Positions 32,062-44,863 of a stretch of DNA of 64,000 nucleotides are shown piece after piece; position 1 is the first letter of the stretch, and every line of letters starts with the position of its first letter. Below the pieces are notes generated by a model, which was not told where the DNA came from, searched no databases, and saw only the letters and a program-made list of their open reading frames with translations. This DNA is from Aquanectria penicillioides (Eukaryota > Ascomycota > Sordariomycetes > Hypocreales > Nectriaceae). Both the position numbers and the translations under genes were made by a program. The stretch covers positions 2,852,001 through 2,916,000 of the forward strand of contig PYIU01000004.1 of the NCBI GenBank assembly GCA_003415625.1. The letters run 5' to 3'.

Positions 32062-35000
32062 GGGTAAATTATAAGAGGTGTCGACGGCGAACCGCGTCAA
32101 ACGGAACGACGTCGGCGCCGTAACGGCGCGTACCGAATCCATCAGAATCGATGTTTGCGATGTTTGTTCTGGGGAGAACAGAGGTGGGTGGAAGAAGAGG
32201 ATGATGTCCCTTATCGGAGAGGTATTGCGACAGATAAGGCGCCAAGATCCAAGGCCGCGAAACGGGGCAGTCGCAGGAGCAGCAGCAGCAGCGCGGAGGC
32301 TCAGGCAGCCCAGATGCAGGTGGAGCGGCGGACTATAAGCTTACCCACGCGGTCGGGCTGAGAACGGAATCGATGAGCAATGTTCAGACGGTGAAGGAGA
32401 TTAAAAGAGCGAGGAAGCGCGACAATGGACAGGCGAAGCAAGCAACTGCCTAAGCCAGCGGGAGGACTGTGGGTTCGCGGATGGGGCGAGCGCGGCGGTG
32501 CCAGGAGCGGGCGTGGAGTTGGCGTGGGCAATGGTGTGGGCAAGGCGTGGGCAAGGCGTCGCATCCCAGAAAAAGTACGTTTACCGTATCGTATCAACTT
32601 TGTCCAAGTTGTAGGGGCATCGTGGAGATAAAAAGCACGTTCCACCGTGGCGAGAACGAGCGAGGCGCAATACGCTTGGCTGCCCGTGGCCGCGCTGGGT
32701 CTGTAACTGGATGAATCACGCCCAAAGTGCCACAGATTTGTTCACCCTCTGCCACCCTGCCTGCCACACTCCAAATTTGGCTCACACGGATCGGACACAC
32801 CAAAGGCTGCCAGACGTACCCAAGTGGAGATCCGCTCCGCTGGTTTCCTCCCGGAAACCTGTGAAACTGGTCTTGGCATGGGCCTAGCCCACTTGTAGTC
32901 ACTTGAGGTTTCTCAACTTGGTTGTAGCCGCCCAGTAGTCGAGGTGAGCTTCACCACATCATATCGTCGAGGGGGGGTACCGCAGAGATACCCAATTCCA
33001 CCCGCCGTCATGTAAGATGACACGTCGACCCAACGCCAAGGCCTCTAATCAATCAGTTACTCCATTGCAGAGCTTCTTGCGACCGCGCAAGGAACCTCGG
33101 TGATGCCAGTGAGAATGGGAGGGAGCGTGTCAGGGCAGGCTGCAGGTTCGGTGAGTGTCTCAGCAAAAGAGCAGCCAGTAATGGTGCGAAGTGACACTCC
33201 CAACCATCGCGGGCCTACGTGGAAGCACCCGGCTGTTCTGGGACCTAGCCTGGGCCCCTGGGAAATGGTCCAGATTTGTCACCAACTTGGTCCGGAACGA
33301 CCGTTGCCTCGCGGTGCTTCAGCGAGAAAAGGGTTGCAACCCAGACAAACTGGGAGATGTTGATCGAACTCGTTGACAGGGGATGCTCCAGGATTGGCGG
33401 CGAGAGGCGTGGGAAGGGGGTTAGTCAGTGGTCCATGACGCGCGGGATGTAGCGCCATGGCTCGGGGCCAGGATTCGTCGTCATTGCTCGTTGAGGCACG
33501 TTGTCTAGCCCTGGACGCTAAGAGGCCAACGGGGACGACGGGCCCCAAGATGCCAACATATGCAGGCGATTGTATCAGCACGACCAATAGGTCTGTACAC
33601 ACTATTTCTCCGCGCACTGCTAAGGGGAGGTCCGCGACATTGCGGGAGAGGCTCTCGGGGCGATGATGGTATCACGAGACCATTTTCCTAGGCTTGATGA
33701 GCCCCAGCGAGGTTCTCGAGTGAGGTCTCAATGACATATGTCGCCGGCTGCTGGTGCAAGCCATAAAGCGGGCCTTGACTAGGCAGCTAGCTATCAGCAA
33801 CTGTTGGGCTGCATACACAGTGGCAACGACGTGGGTCGACGACTGCTTTCGGCCGGTCGCTGTTCGAGGCGGGCTTGTTCCCGCAGCAATGCTACCAAAA
33901 TCGTGTATCAACTAAGAAACCATACCGTGGTAACTCAAAAAATTCGAACCTCAGGCTGCTCAACGAGTCTTGTAGCGAATGAAGTACCTCCAACCTCGCT
34001 GTGAATGGCAATAGGTGGGGATGTCTTGGTTCGAATTTTTTTAGTTACTACGGTATCTCGACCACAGCAGCATCCAAGTTCATCTAGCTTGTTTCTTCCC
34101 TATCTCCCCAAGCCCATCCACTGTGGCGCTAGCTGAGTCCCGGTCCAGACCACGCAGTGACATATCGCTACCACTGTCCGACTAAAGCTGAACGTGGAGG
34201 CGCCTTATCGCTGCAGCGTGGTGAACCCTTGCCGGCGACGGCGACGGCGACGACGACTACCCCAGGTTATCTGCATCACCATCCAAGTAGGTGTTTTCGC
34301 AATATGTTTGACGGGGAATCGGAGAATGAGACAAGAATGGCGCTGGGGTGTATCTCCCATCACCAAGTGGCTGCCTTGTGGCACAGACTCCACAGTTTTC
34401 TATGTCTTTCGGGGACATTCTTACAATTCAACCAATATCCTTGTGCTACTCACAAGCAAACACGCATTCCTTTGGAACATGCCTGGGGCTTGCGAACAGC
34501 CAGCCAGTTAAACAGCATTGGCAAGCCCGTGAAACATCGCAAGTATGACGACGGGGAGGGGCGAGTACGGGTATCAACCGTGGTGAGCGACCGTGTTACA
34601 GCACCATCCGTGACACCATACCGATGCGAAACTTGTTTGACGGCCACTTGGCTGGATACATGGAGGATACGAGCGTTCAGCTATCCAAGGGTGTTCGCTC
34701 AGGTCCTCCAAGGATAGCAACGTTTGCATTCAGTCGGTTGCAGGCAGGGCACGAATGGAGGGAGACTGTGTGCAAATACACTCTATCACACAGGATCTCC
34801 TTTTTGGCTCATCTGCATGGCAATCTGCAAGACCGACCAGGGAAGGCGATCCAAATGGTTCATCGTCGCATTGATGACTGTGTCTTCTACTAATACCAAG
34901 CCACGCACGCGCCATCCAGCTATCGCGAGGTTAGACATCAGATTGGGAATTGGGTATGAATCCTGTTCTTCATCGTTTCATATTGAGCCACTGCCTCATA

Positions 35001-37332
35001 CTGTCTTGGTTCTTTTTTTTTAGGACCGTCCTTGCGAATGTTACAGACGTGGTTGATTGTAAATCGTTGCCACATAAACGTCAGTCAACGTCACAAGCCA
35101 AACGCAAGACACCAGAGAAGTGGTTGGCAGATCAAGGTCTGAGAGCCAAGGTAGTGGGGGAAGCTAAGTAGCTTCCTTCCACTCACAGCCCAAGACAGGC
35201 CCAAGCATGGCCCAAGCATGGCCCAACGACCCCGGCGTCAAGCCACACCTAGCATGCTGGGTCTTCGTCAACGTCATCGCCGTTTTTTGCTCATCGAAAT
35301 GACGGAGCGTCCTGAAAATCCCGTGCGCACGTAAACTGGTATCCTATCCTTGCGCCAGGCGGTGTCCCCTTCCAGCTCCTGCGGTTTTGGGGTTGGATAC
35401 GGTGAGGGGAGAGAGAAGAGGAATCAAGTCGACGATAGTTAGTCCCTGCCATTCCTGCCAGACATGTGGCTCCTTTTACATCACCGCTGGACGCTGTTTC
35501 AGACGATCCCGACCGATCAGTGAGCGTCCCCGCCTGTAAGTCTTTTTCCAGGCCAGTGGGTATCGATGGGTGCATGGTATGGCTAGCTTATCCATGGCGG
35601 TGGAGCAAGGGAGAGCATCGAACTCCCATCAGATTTGGCGGTAAATTTGGCCGATTACATACAGGGCAAACCCGAAAACCAGCAAACCTCCTTGCCCAGC
35701 GACGACCCTTCTGCCCAAAGCTAGCTGCCAGATGATCCCCTGTACGAGCTTGAATCGTGACCCAGCATCCCCTGTAGCCTCCACTGGAGGAAACTCGGCC
35801 TATGACCACCACCGGCACGACCGGGAGTTGGTGTGCCGTTGGAACCGTGGCAGTGCAGTTGCCAGACAAGCCGAAGACTTTGAAAGACCCAGTATTCCAG
35901 CCCAACAGGGGCCCTGTTCATTCACCCCCAGAGCTAGGTTTTTTTAGTGGTTTTTTATTTTCGCCGCCTTGCGTTGGCTGGTGGCCCGGTCTGGTCTGGC
36001 GTGTGCATGTGCCTGAGTGGTGACTTGCGTGTGCGTCCCTTCCTTGTGTGTGTGCGTGTGTTTCGTGCCTTGTTTGTTGGCACAAGTGCAGGAGCAGCCA
36101 GCTGCCATCCAGCACCAGCAGCAAACGGTTCAACTACTTCCCGTCGACAAACCAACGTTGCCTCGTAAATCTCATCCTTCGCCTCCATCTTCGACTTCAT
36201 CTTCGTCTTCCCCTCGACCCGCGTCGCCCTGCGTAACCTCGCCCTCGACCCAACTCTGAACTGCGCCGGCACTGTCCGCAGCTGTATACGACTCATTGAC
36301 CCCTCCCCTTGCTCGCTCGCCCGCCGGGCTGCCCGCCGCGACCCCGCATCCGTATCCGCACCGCACCCGCATCCAGCATACCAGACACACCTACCGACCG
36401 ACCTACCTTACGCCTTACATGACATACAGTACCCGACTGCACTCGCAACCTACCCTCGCTGCTTGCTTTCCCTACTACGTCGCCTGGCTGCAGCTCCGCA
36501 TCGCACCGCATCCAAGCACCACCAGATGCGCGCATCGCATGGATATTTGACTCAATTGCCTCACGCGGTTTGCTGCAGCTCATCCTGGGCCGGCTTCTCT
36601 CGAGGTACGAAAGTATTAGTACAAGCTGCACTTGAATCTGCGCTTGCACTGGCGCTGCCACTCCGATCCAAAGGATCCAAACCCGCCCCAATTGATCCGT
36701 CCTGCATCTTCAGTCCCATGCCTAACCACATTGTCGCAATCCAGGTTCGACCACACAAAGTACAACCCTTTGCCCCCCTCCCGCCGCCCGACGACGCCCC
36801 TTGGGACAACGAGCGTGCTTCGATCGATCCCTTTCGCCTTCCACGGTTCTCCTCACGATCGTCTCCAACGGCAATGCCACTAAGCCCTGCTTCGGAAGCC
36901 TTCTGAGAGATATTTAAAGCGAAAAAAAAAAATTACACTCCAACATCGACGCACCCCGCCGTTTCAGGGTATCCGCCCGATATCAGAGTATCAGAACATC
37001 AGGCTGTGGCCTCAATTCTCCAACGGCCCTTGTCGCGGGCCGCAGTCTAGACCGCCCGCTGCGAGACTCCATTTTAGCTCCAAAAATCGCACCATCTAGT
37101 CCCCCTCTGCTGCTCTCTTGCTTGCGCGCATCAAATCGATCGTGACCCCTACGCCGATCGTCGTCCCGAGTCCGGTCTTGATTCATCCCTCTCCTGATTC
37201 TCCCCCCCTCGCCGATTCGCCGACGCTGCTATATTACATGGTCTAGCCGTCCGAAAATTCTATGCACCCCACCTTCGCCTTTCCCCTCGGCCTCACGATT
37301 CCAGCTTTCTTCAAAGCTCGATACTCGTCCCA
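32062..37332. other. Gene-poor region upstream of PBS2
   Basis: More than 5 kb without a supported gene. The left part (32062-32650) is the AEC promoter. The centre holds the MITE-like element at 33925-34053. The right 1.3 kb (36000-37332) is rich in CCT, CGCAC and CATC short motifs and ends in a pyrimidine-rich leader directly before the PBS2 ATG; it likely includes a long 5' UTR with several short upstream ORFs. No tRNA or rRNA was recognised. Confidence 0.45.
33923..34055. mobile_element. MITE-like element with TA target duplication
   Basis: Two inverted 26-bp termini, 33925-33950 (CCGTGGTAACTC...) and 34028-34053, match at 24 of 26 positions when one is reverse-complemented. They enclose about 77 bp of non-coding sequence; the whole element is 129 bp. 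Each end is flanked by TA (33923-33924 and 34054-34055), the target-site duplication of Tc1/mariner-type transposons. There is no transposase, so this would be a non-autonomous element. The termini do not match the Fot1 or impala/mimp ends I remember. Confidence 0.75.
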
Positions 37333-39362
37333 ATGAGCTCCGACACCGTTCCGGCCACGCCGGACGAGGCGGCCGAGTTCAAGGACTTCGCGCCTACGTC
37401 CCCAGGCTCTGAAGAATCATCTGAACCCAGCACGCCGCTCGAAGGTCCGGACAGTCCCGATGACTTTCCCAAGCGAGTTCCCTCACTGCGATCCGTTTCC
37501 GATATCCACAACATGAACCCAAACTCAACTCCCCTCACCCTCTTAAACAAGGCCAGGAACCCGATGCAGCCGTCATCCAGCTTCGCCGGCGCTGCTGGAG
37601 GCGCCATGGAGAACAGCATCATGGCCAAGGCGAGAGCTTTGCACCAGCAACGGTTACAGAAGGGTATGTCCCCTGTGAGCCCCGCCTCGCCTGTTGGCAC
37701 ATCCCCAACGGGTAGCATGGCCAACGGCTTTCCTGGTAACCTCCGCATGCCGCCGAATATGCAACGACCGAGTCCTGTCCACCCTAGATCTGCTCCCGTG
37801 ATACCGAAGCCTTCGCTCAGCGAAAGAAGGGCCGGAGGACTGGGGATGAAGTTGTCGGATATGAGTGGCAGTAGCCCCTCTCCCACCGGAATGCGACGGT
37901 TAGGTGCCCCCAAACTCTCGGATATGGCTCCGCCTGCCAGCAACTCCGTGCAGCAAAATTCGAATGGGGCTAACCGTGGTACGAAAATGGACGATTTCAA
38001 AAAGTACATCGATACGGACAAGGGTTGGGTCACCTTTGACGGTGCAGCCACTATCACCAGGACAGGAGTCAACTTCGCCAACGGCCAAACCTTTAGCATC
38101 TCTTTAGACGAAGTCGAAGTGCTATCCGAACTCGGAAAGGGAAATTATGGAATTGTCTACAAGGTCAAGCACGCAAAGCGCAGTGTCCCCCGATTCGGTC
38201 AAGGACTATCGGGAAAGCCCGTGCCAATACAGCACTCCCAATCCGATCCTTCACCTGTCAGGTCTGCAGAAGATTCGGGAAACAACTCGGCAGAAGACGA
38301 TGATAGCACCTCAGGGAGAATCATGGCGATGAAAGAGATGCGACTAGAGCTCGACGATGCAAAGTTTACAACCATTCTAAAAGAGTTGGTTATTCTGCAC
38401 GAATGTGTGTCGCCTTACATTATCGAATTCTATGGTGCTTTCTTTCAAGAGGGTGCTGTGTACATTTGCATTGAAAACATGGATGGGGGTTCCATCGACA
38501 AACTATACAACGGCGGCATCCCCGAGAACGTACTGCGAAAGATCACTTACTCGACCGTCATGGGCCTCAAGACACTCAAGGATGACCATAACATTATCCA
38601 CCGCGATGTCAAGCCCACTAACATCCTGATCAACACTCGTGGTCAAATCAAGATCTGCGACTTTGGTGTTAGCGGCAATCTGGTTGCCAGCAAAGCCAGA
38701 ACGAACATTGGATGCCAAAGCTACATGGCCCCTGAACGAATCTCAGGCGGTGGTTTCGCCCCTGCAGGCAACAGCGATGGATCTTACAGTGTCCAGAGCG
38801 ATGTCTGGAGTCTAGGATTGACCATCATCGAATGTGCCAAGGGCGCTTATCCCTATCCTCCCGAGGTTTCATCTACCATATTCAGCCAACTGAGCGTAAG
38901 TGCCAAACCCCTTGACTCGTACTCTCACTGTAATTCATTAAATGACTAATTTTGCTTTAGGCCATTGTCGAAGGAGAGCCTCCATCGATGCCCGATGAGG
39001 GCTATTCGGAGATAAGTAAGGACTTCGTTCAGGGATGTCTGCATAAGGTCCCCTTGAAGCGGCCAACTTACGCCATGCTTCTAAAGCACCCCTGGCTGAA
39101 TGAATTCACCAAGCCCCAAACCATCACCGAAGAGGACGAAGAAGGCGAGGGGGTAGAGAAGGTTGCAGAGGCAGTGGGAAAGATTGACCTGGGCTCAACC
39201 ACCGAGGATGCCGAAGTTGCTGAGTGGGTCAAGACCGTGCTGAAGCGCAAGGCGGATGGCCTAGACAAGTCCGGCCCCTCGCAGCCCGCTCTGCACGCGG
39301 CACCACTCGATAGCGTCAGTCCTATGGGGAGCCCTCTCCTGGGACCACAGCCATTTGCTTGA
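37333..39362 (+). CDS. pbs2: MAP kinase kinase Pbs2 (HOG pathway)
   Basis: MAPKK scaffold that phosphorylates Hog1 in osmotic and other stress; OS-5 in Neurospora, PbsB in Aspergillus. Exons 37333-38895 and 38961-39362 (65-nt intron, GTAAGT...TTTAG) give 654 aa. The N-terminal 260 residues are Pro/Ser-rich and disordered, as in all Pbs2. The kinase domain starts near 260: glycine loop GKGNYG (about 267-272), a Ser/Asp-rich insert between the loop and the ATP lysine (K334 in AMKEMRLEL), catalytic HRDVKPTN (423-430), DFG (443-445) and activation loop SGNLVASKART, with phosphoacceptors S453 and T457, followed by GCQSYMAPERI. The C-terminus is acidic with a Pro-rich end. All catalytic residues are present. 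Confidence 0.96.
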
Positions 39363-40619
39363 TTGTAAGGGGACGAAGAGACGTCATGTCTCTATTTTCT
39401 GTCTGGCCATGCACCTCCCAAATTGTTTCTCTCTTATTTCTGCCTACATCCCGCCTCTGGATTAAGACACCAGACATGAGCCGCGTGGGTGTGAGCGGAA
39501 CCACATAATTGCCTTGGACACAGCCAACCAGAGCGGGCATCTAGTTGGCGTACAAAAGATGGATCTCATTATTCTCTCTACTAGCATCGTATAGCATTGG
39601 ACGGTCGGTTTCTGTTTTCTGCAGTCTCCTTTGTCTTGGGTCTGGTCCCCCTCCTCATCATTGCCCTCAATCAACCCTTCCAGATCGCTCGGAATATCTC
39701 GCTAGCCTCCCCCACCAATTCATTCTTCCTTTTTTTTTTTTCTCGCTCATATCATCTTCGATCCTATTTTCTCACAAGATTGCCCCCTGGTACACGCATT
39801 GGGATGACATATTAGACTGGGAACCTCATTTTCCCTTCAAATGGGAATCACACGAGATGGAAACTTCTCTTTTTTTTTTTTTCTTTACGTATGGAACGCG
39901 GAAACACACCGGACATTGGGATGGGAAAGAGGAAGGAAAGGGAGGAAATCGTCAACTTTTTTTTTTCTTTGTGCTTTTGCTCTTGTCATTTTTTGATGCA
40001 GGTTCCTTTATTTTGTGTATGTATATGATGATGACAGGAAAGAAAGGGCTAAGAGAAGCTTTGAAGGCGACTTCGAGCTTCCGTTATTATGATTATTTTC
40101 CTTTCTTTCTTTCTTCTTTGCCCTTTTCAGTATTTGCATTGGATCAGGCGCGTGAAAGGCGGGGGCTGTTCATGAGAAAGACGGGAACCAGGTTGATCAT
40201 GATCATGGGTTTGGAGTTGACTTTAGGTATCTGGCTGGTTCAATATGGGCATGGTGAATGAAAGATACTTTGGTTAACTGAAGAGAGAGAGGGAGAGAGA
40301 GAAAGAGAGGAAGAAGAAGAAGCATTTTTCGACCTCGTCTCATTCGTTTCGTCTAGGCCCAACTACATAATCACGTTGCTCAAGATTGCATACAATAATT
40401 GACACACAAAACAAATGGTTTCTTGATATTATACTTTCATTCATGAATCAAATTATTAGACAATAGGTAACAAGGTCTGGGAAATTCTTGTGGCTCCAGA
40501 CATGGGAACATGCATAGCAACAGCAGCTTAAATGTCCACCCGCACAAACCCAATATAGCATATACAGAAAGGCCAAGAATTAAATGGGCGGCGGGGGTTG
40601 CGTATGTGAGCCCGACCAA
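39363..40619. other. Intergenic between PBS2 and the SUR7-like gene
   Basis: Convergent 3' regions. T-tracts of 9-11 bases recur at 39728-39965, and a GA-rich stretch with AGAGAG repeats is at 40280-40325. A 238-codon open frame on + (39545-40261) is driven by poly-T (Phe runs), starts at TTG and is not credible as a protein. Confidence 0.55.
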
Positions 40620-40931
40620 CTATTTGCCGCCTCCGCCTCCAGCACCGTCCACAACAGCTGTGGCGGTGTTGAAGGTCATGTTGCTGTCGTCGTCACTGTC
40701 AGTCAGACCAGTTGACGCCAGCCCGGAGTCTTCCACTGAACGATCATTGCCAGAAACAAGACGCATAACATTCACGCTTCTCTCGTCGAAATCGAGACTG
40801 CTTCTCTCTCGCGGAGCATTTTCATTGTCGCAGTCGACGGCGCCGCCTGTACCGCCGGTCATCTGTGGCGGCAGCCCATCATCACGTTCAGGGTTCGAAA
40901 CTTGCTCAACAGCCAAGGAGGACGTCCCACG
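40620..40931 (-). other. In-frame open extension after the SUR7-like stop codon
   Basis: Directly after the TAG at 40934-40932 the same frame stays open for about 103 codons to a TAG at 40622-40620. The deduced sequence is acidic and Ser/Gly/Asn-rich (for example SSLDFDERSVNVMRLVSG, ending GAGGGGGK), with few A-ending rare codons, like real coding sequence. It may be stop-codon readthrough, a nonsense mutation or sequence error, an exon used by an unrecognised splice form, or chance. Confidence 0.4.
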
Positions 40932-41863
40932 CTACGAGTAGTCATCCTTGACGCGGCGGCCGTCGTAGTTGTGACTGCGGACGCTACGGTTACGACGAGG
41001 CCGCCAGGAACGGCCACCGCTCGAGGGCCGATCACCACGCATGCCGAGGAAGAAGAGCACTGTGGCCAGCATGAGGGCGGCCCAGGAGCCCCAGGCAAAG
41101 CCAAAGGCGTAGGTACCGATCTTGGCGTCCCGGTTTGCGGATTTAAACTCATCGCGGGCGATCACAAAGGTAGCGCTTGAAGGTGGTGTTAGTTACTTCA
41201 TGTTCTTGCTTTTAGAGTTTACGCAGTTTTGGTGTAGGGGAGAAACCTACGTCATCAGGGACATGGCGGCTGAAGAAAGGAAGAGGGCGATGAATGAGAT
41301 GAAGCCAGAAATGGCAGAGCCCAAGCGGCCGCAGCAGGCGAGAAAGCCGGAGAAGAAGGCGAGGATCTCAAAGAAGAGGGTGATGAGGATCAAGACCCAG
41401 GCGAACCTCCACAAGTAGAAGAACTTGGTAGAGGTGGTGCCGTCGCCATGGCTACCGATGAGAGCATCGGGCGCATTGCTAGGGTTGGAGTCCCAGGCCT
41501 TGCCAAAGGCGGGAGCTGGACGAGCTTTGCTGCAGTCTTGGTTGTCCTCGCCGCAGAAGTAGAAGTAGGTCCATTGGGTGACCTCGCGCGCGCCCGTGAT
41601 GCCCGAGGTGTCAGCGCGCAGGAAGTACGTCTGCTTGAGGGGCGAGGTGTCCTTCACGCCGGGCAGGATGATGAAAAAGAGGAGCACGATGGAGGCGGCC
41701 GTCAAGATGAGGCCTGCGAGGCCGATGGGAGCATCTAGAAGGCGAGGGAGTTAGCAGGCGGCGCCGAGGTTTCTTCGCGGAACACAGCCAGTGTGGTGAG
41801 ACGATGATGATATCATGACTGGTCAGGCAATGCGACGAGGGGGGACGACTCACTCTTGGCCAT
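40932..41863 (-). CDS. SUR7 family four-helix membrane protein (eisosome/MCC type)
   Basis: Exons 41863-41854 (10 nt), 41734-41251 and 41175-40932 give 245 aa. The tiny first exon encodes MAK plus one base, joined to an exon that supplies a typical N-terminus (NAPIGLAGLILTAASIVLLFFIILPG, TM1). A loop of about 90 residues with YFYFCGEDNQDC (paired cysteines of the family) follows, then TM2 and TM3 (WRFAWVLILITLFFEILAFF, ISGFISFIALFLSSAA) and TM4 (GSWAALMLATVLFFLGM), and a short basic cytosolic tail (RSWRPRRNRS...VKDDYS). SUR7-family proteins mark plasma-membrane furrows in yeast and are linked to cell-wall and stress physiology. An open frame continues beyond the stop. Confidence 0.88.
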
Positions 41864-44863
41864 GGTGCGGACGGTGTTGATGTACGGTTGAGAAAAGAGA
41901 AAATGCGACAGACGCAACTGGTCGGTTCAATCAATCAGTTCATCAAAACCACCGCGAAACGACGAGATGTTCTTTGGTGCAAGACTCTCCACCCGTTGGG
42001 GTGCGCCAGCTCGTATTCCCGTCGCGTGGATGCGGATGCGGATGCGAGCGCAGTGCAGGAGTGCTGTGCTGTGCAGTGCAGTGCAGCGCTGTGGCGGCGC
42101 CGGCGAGATGCGGTGCGTGCTGGAGGTCGAAAGCAGGCGATGCGGACCCTTGTTGAGTATTTATGTTGGGCCCTGCAGCAGCCTATTTCTCCGTCTCTTT
42201 TATTGACCTTAATATGTTGCTTGTCGTCACGCCAGGATGCGGTCGAGAACGGATGTGATCTGCCGTGGATGGTAACCCGGTCCCGTTTTGGCTGGGCTCC
42301 AAACAAGAAATGGAGGCCGAGGATAGGGAAGCAGGAAGGAGGAAAAGCAAGACTGCCGGGGGATGAGGAAAAGCCCTGCGGATGTAGGGAAATGTGGAGA
42401 AGATATGAGACGAGGCTCAAGTGGACGATGGGCGAGGGCGAGGACGTGCGAGCGTGAAGAAGAAACAGACGGTCCTCTAATGTTGAACCTTTTTCAGCGA
42501 GACGTCGTTTATATGTGGTGAGCTATAGGAGGGAAGGAGCTTCGTGGACAGGGCTGGAGGGGAGCGGAGCAGGACAAGGCGGTACATGTAGTTCGGTAGA
42601 TGCAGTGAGTACCTAGGTAGGTAGGTATAGCAGGCACAGTACCTAAGGTACCTAGGTACACTACGGAGTAGAGGTATGTAGGTATCACACCCACCTGTGT
42701 AATGTGAAATAGTGGGAGAAAAGACCGAAAAAAACAGGCCCAACTAGCGCAGGTTTTAGCTGATGGATGGATCGATCTCTGTGCGTGGTCCGAGTTGGCG
42801 GGAGGGGCGATGCAAGACTTGGGACGGGAAGCGGGGCTCTCTCTCCCCTTGGATGATGTGATGTGTCTCTGCCTTCTTAGCAATGGCAATCAAAATATGC
42901 ATCGGCGAAGTGAGGGAGGACGGGACAGTGCACCCACACATCCACGAGGGAAACTGAATGAAGGAGGAGAAGAAGAAGAAGAAGAAGAAGAAAAGTGAAA
43001 CATACAGGGGCAAAGACTAGGAACCGGTTCGCCCCAGGTTCAAGGAACACGGCCAAGGATTGACGGGGAATGTAGCAATATTATGGGGTCGGTTCTATCT
43101 ATCTCATTCTGTTTCTCGTATCCTGGTGCTGGAGCCAGAGTCCGCCCCTTGGTATCCTTACAGCGGTCGGGTTACGTAGGCCCTGAGGTGAGGAGAGGGA
43201 CGAGGAGAAAGGGATGGATGGGTGCACAAGAAGCAGATGCTTTGTGTGACTTGCGAATCCTTCACCGATGCCGAGCTCGAGTGTGTGTGAGGACCCCTCG
43301 AATGCAAAGCACACACATGTCGTCGACAGCACAACAAGCTACAACAAAACCAAGGCAACGCAGCCACCCCCAGCGGGTCGTGCCCAGTAGCAACCGTGCC
43401 GTGAAGAATGGAGGAGTGGGGAGGCTCACACACGAAACTGATTGACAGATGCACTCACTTACTCGTGGCAGACTGCCCCGGCGACCGATGACGACACCAA
43501 CGACGACAGAGCTGGTCTCGCCCCAGAACAAACGCCACATGGAAAAATCCTGGCGATGGTACACCACAATGGAAAAGGGAGGGGGAAAAAGGGTTTTTAG
43601 GTTTGTCAAGACTGGACTGCAATAAGGTCTAACGTCAAACTCTCTTGGGTTTCTTTTAGTCCAACTTACTACTTGGTGTTCCGGATCAAATGACAACGCT
43701 TCGTTCGTGCCATGGCATGCATGGCAGTAACTACCTCCTGCTCGGCACACATGCTGCCTACGACGACATGGCCGCGACGCTCTTGGGGCTGAGGGCATGC
43801 TCTCGGGCACCTGTGCGGATACCTCCAGGCCGCCCGCCAAGAGTCGAGCTTTCGGGACCCCAGAATATCGACCTCCATAGTCCATACCAGTCAGACGAGC
43901 AGTGGGGGGTTGCCATGGCCAAGCTCCTATTGACAATGTCTCGCCTCTGTTGACCTTTTTGACGGTCCCATCACCCAGCTAACCCTCCGCTTGATCCCCC
44001 GTGTAGGAAAACGGCATTGATCGAATGCCGGTATCTGGTGCAAGCGATATCTCGAGATCCTGCACCATCTACCGAGGGATCGGGGAGGGGAGCTTGGCTT
44101 GTGGTTCTGTATCACACCATGCCACGGCGTCTACGTCAGCAACCTCCTCTGGCAGTCTAACAGCTGCAGCACAAGACTGACAGAATATTACTGCGCCACC
44201 CCGATGCTGCGTAGTACTAGTTGCGTGTGTTATGTTTACGACTACCGGTCGGTAACTAGTAAGTGTGTGTACCTAGTATGTGGGACGGTATTGCGCCAAT
44301 GCACATCCATCCCCATCCCGGAGGTACTTAGGTAGGTCTGAAATGCCGAGAAGGTGATGTACCTGCCTGACCAGTCTGCGGCTGCAGAACTAGGCGGGTT
44401 ACACAAGATGTATTTCAGCTCGACGCTGCAAACTATGGGAAACGCCGGAATCAATGACGATGCCCTCTCCACAAGGCGTTGCGCATCCTCATCGGCCGCC
44501 GTCTTAGTCGCTTGGTAGCCTCGCCTTGCCTCGGCGCTTCTCAACGTGGCGGACCCCTCACACCTCACATCCCCCAGCGGCCGACGTCACCGCTCCCACA
44601 CTACACAGTAATCTTAGCCGGCGTGCGCATCCGCCCCGCGCCATTCGCTCATTCTCATGGCTGCACAGGCTCAATGTCCAACTTTCATCCTCACGCTCAC
44701 ACGCACGTCGATCCTTGCCGCCGCCCCGTCCTGCCAGGCCTCTCTCTCCACACAAACCGCCAGCGCCAAACCTGCCTTGGCCCCGGCTCGACCCTGCGAC
44801 CTCTGCTGCAGCCCCGACCGTGCGAACCTTGCCTGATCCCATTCCTTCGCGCCCCAATCCGCA
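41864..44863. other. Intergenic between SUR7-like and lipoyltransferase genes
   Basis: A 3-kb gap with no supported gene. It contains TAGGTA/CCTAGG-type simple repeats at 42607-42680 and a GAA tract at 42966-42993. Overlapping frames on both strands (for example 43262-43936 on minus) are not protein-like. The right end contains the GC-rich promoter and 5' leader of the lipoyltransferase gene. Confidence 0.5.
42607..42680. repeat. TAGGTA / CCTAGGTACC-type simple repeats
   Basis: Degenerate tandem TAGGTA with palindromic cores CCTAGGTAGG, GGTACCTAGGTACC and variants. Similar motifs occur in intergenic DNA of many Sordariomycetes; function unknown. Confidence 0.7.

Noticed and set aside
37311..38099. 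262-codon minus frame opposite PBS2
   Set aside because: Antisense shadow of the Pro/Ser-rich N-terminal part of the MAPKK.
39545..40261. 238-codon + frame downstream of PBS2
   Set aside because: Starts at TTG, consists of Phe/Leu runs from T-tracts, lies in the 3' region of PBS2, and has no family features.
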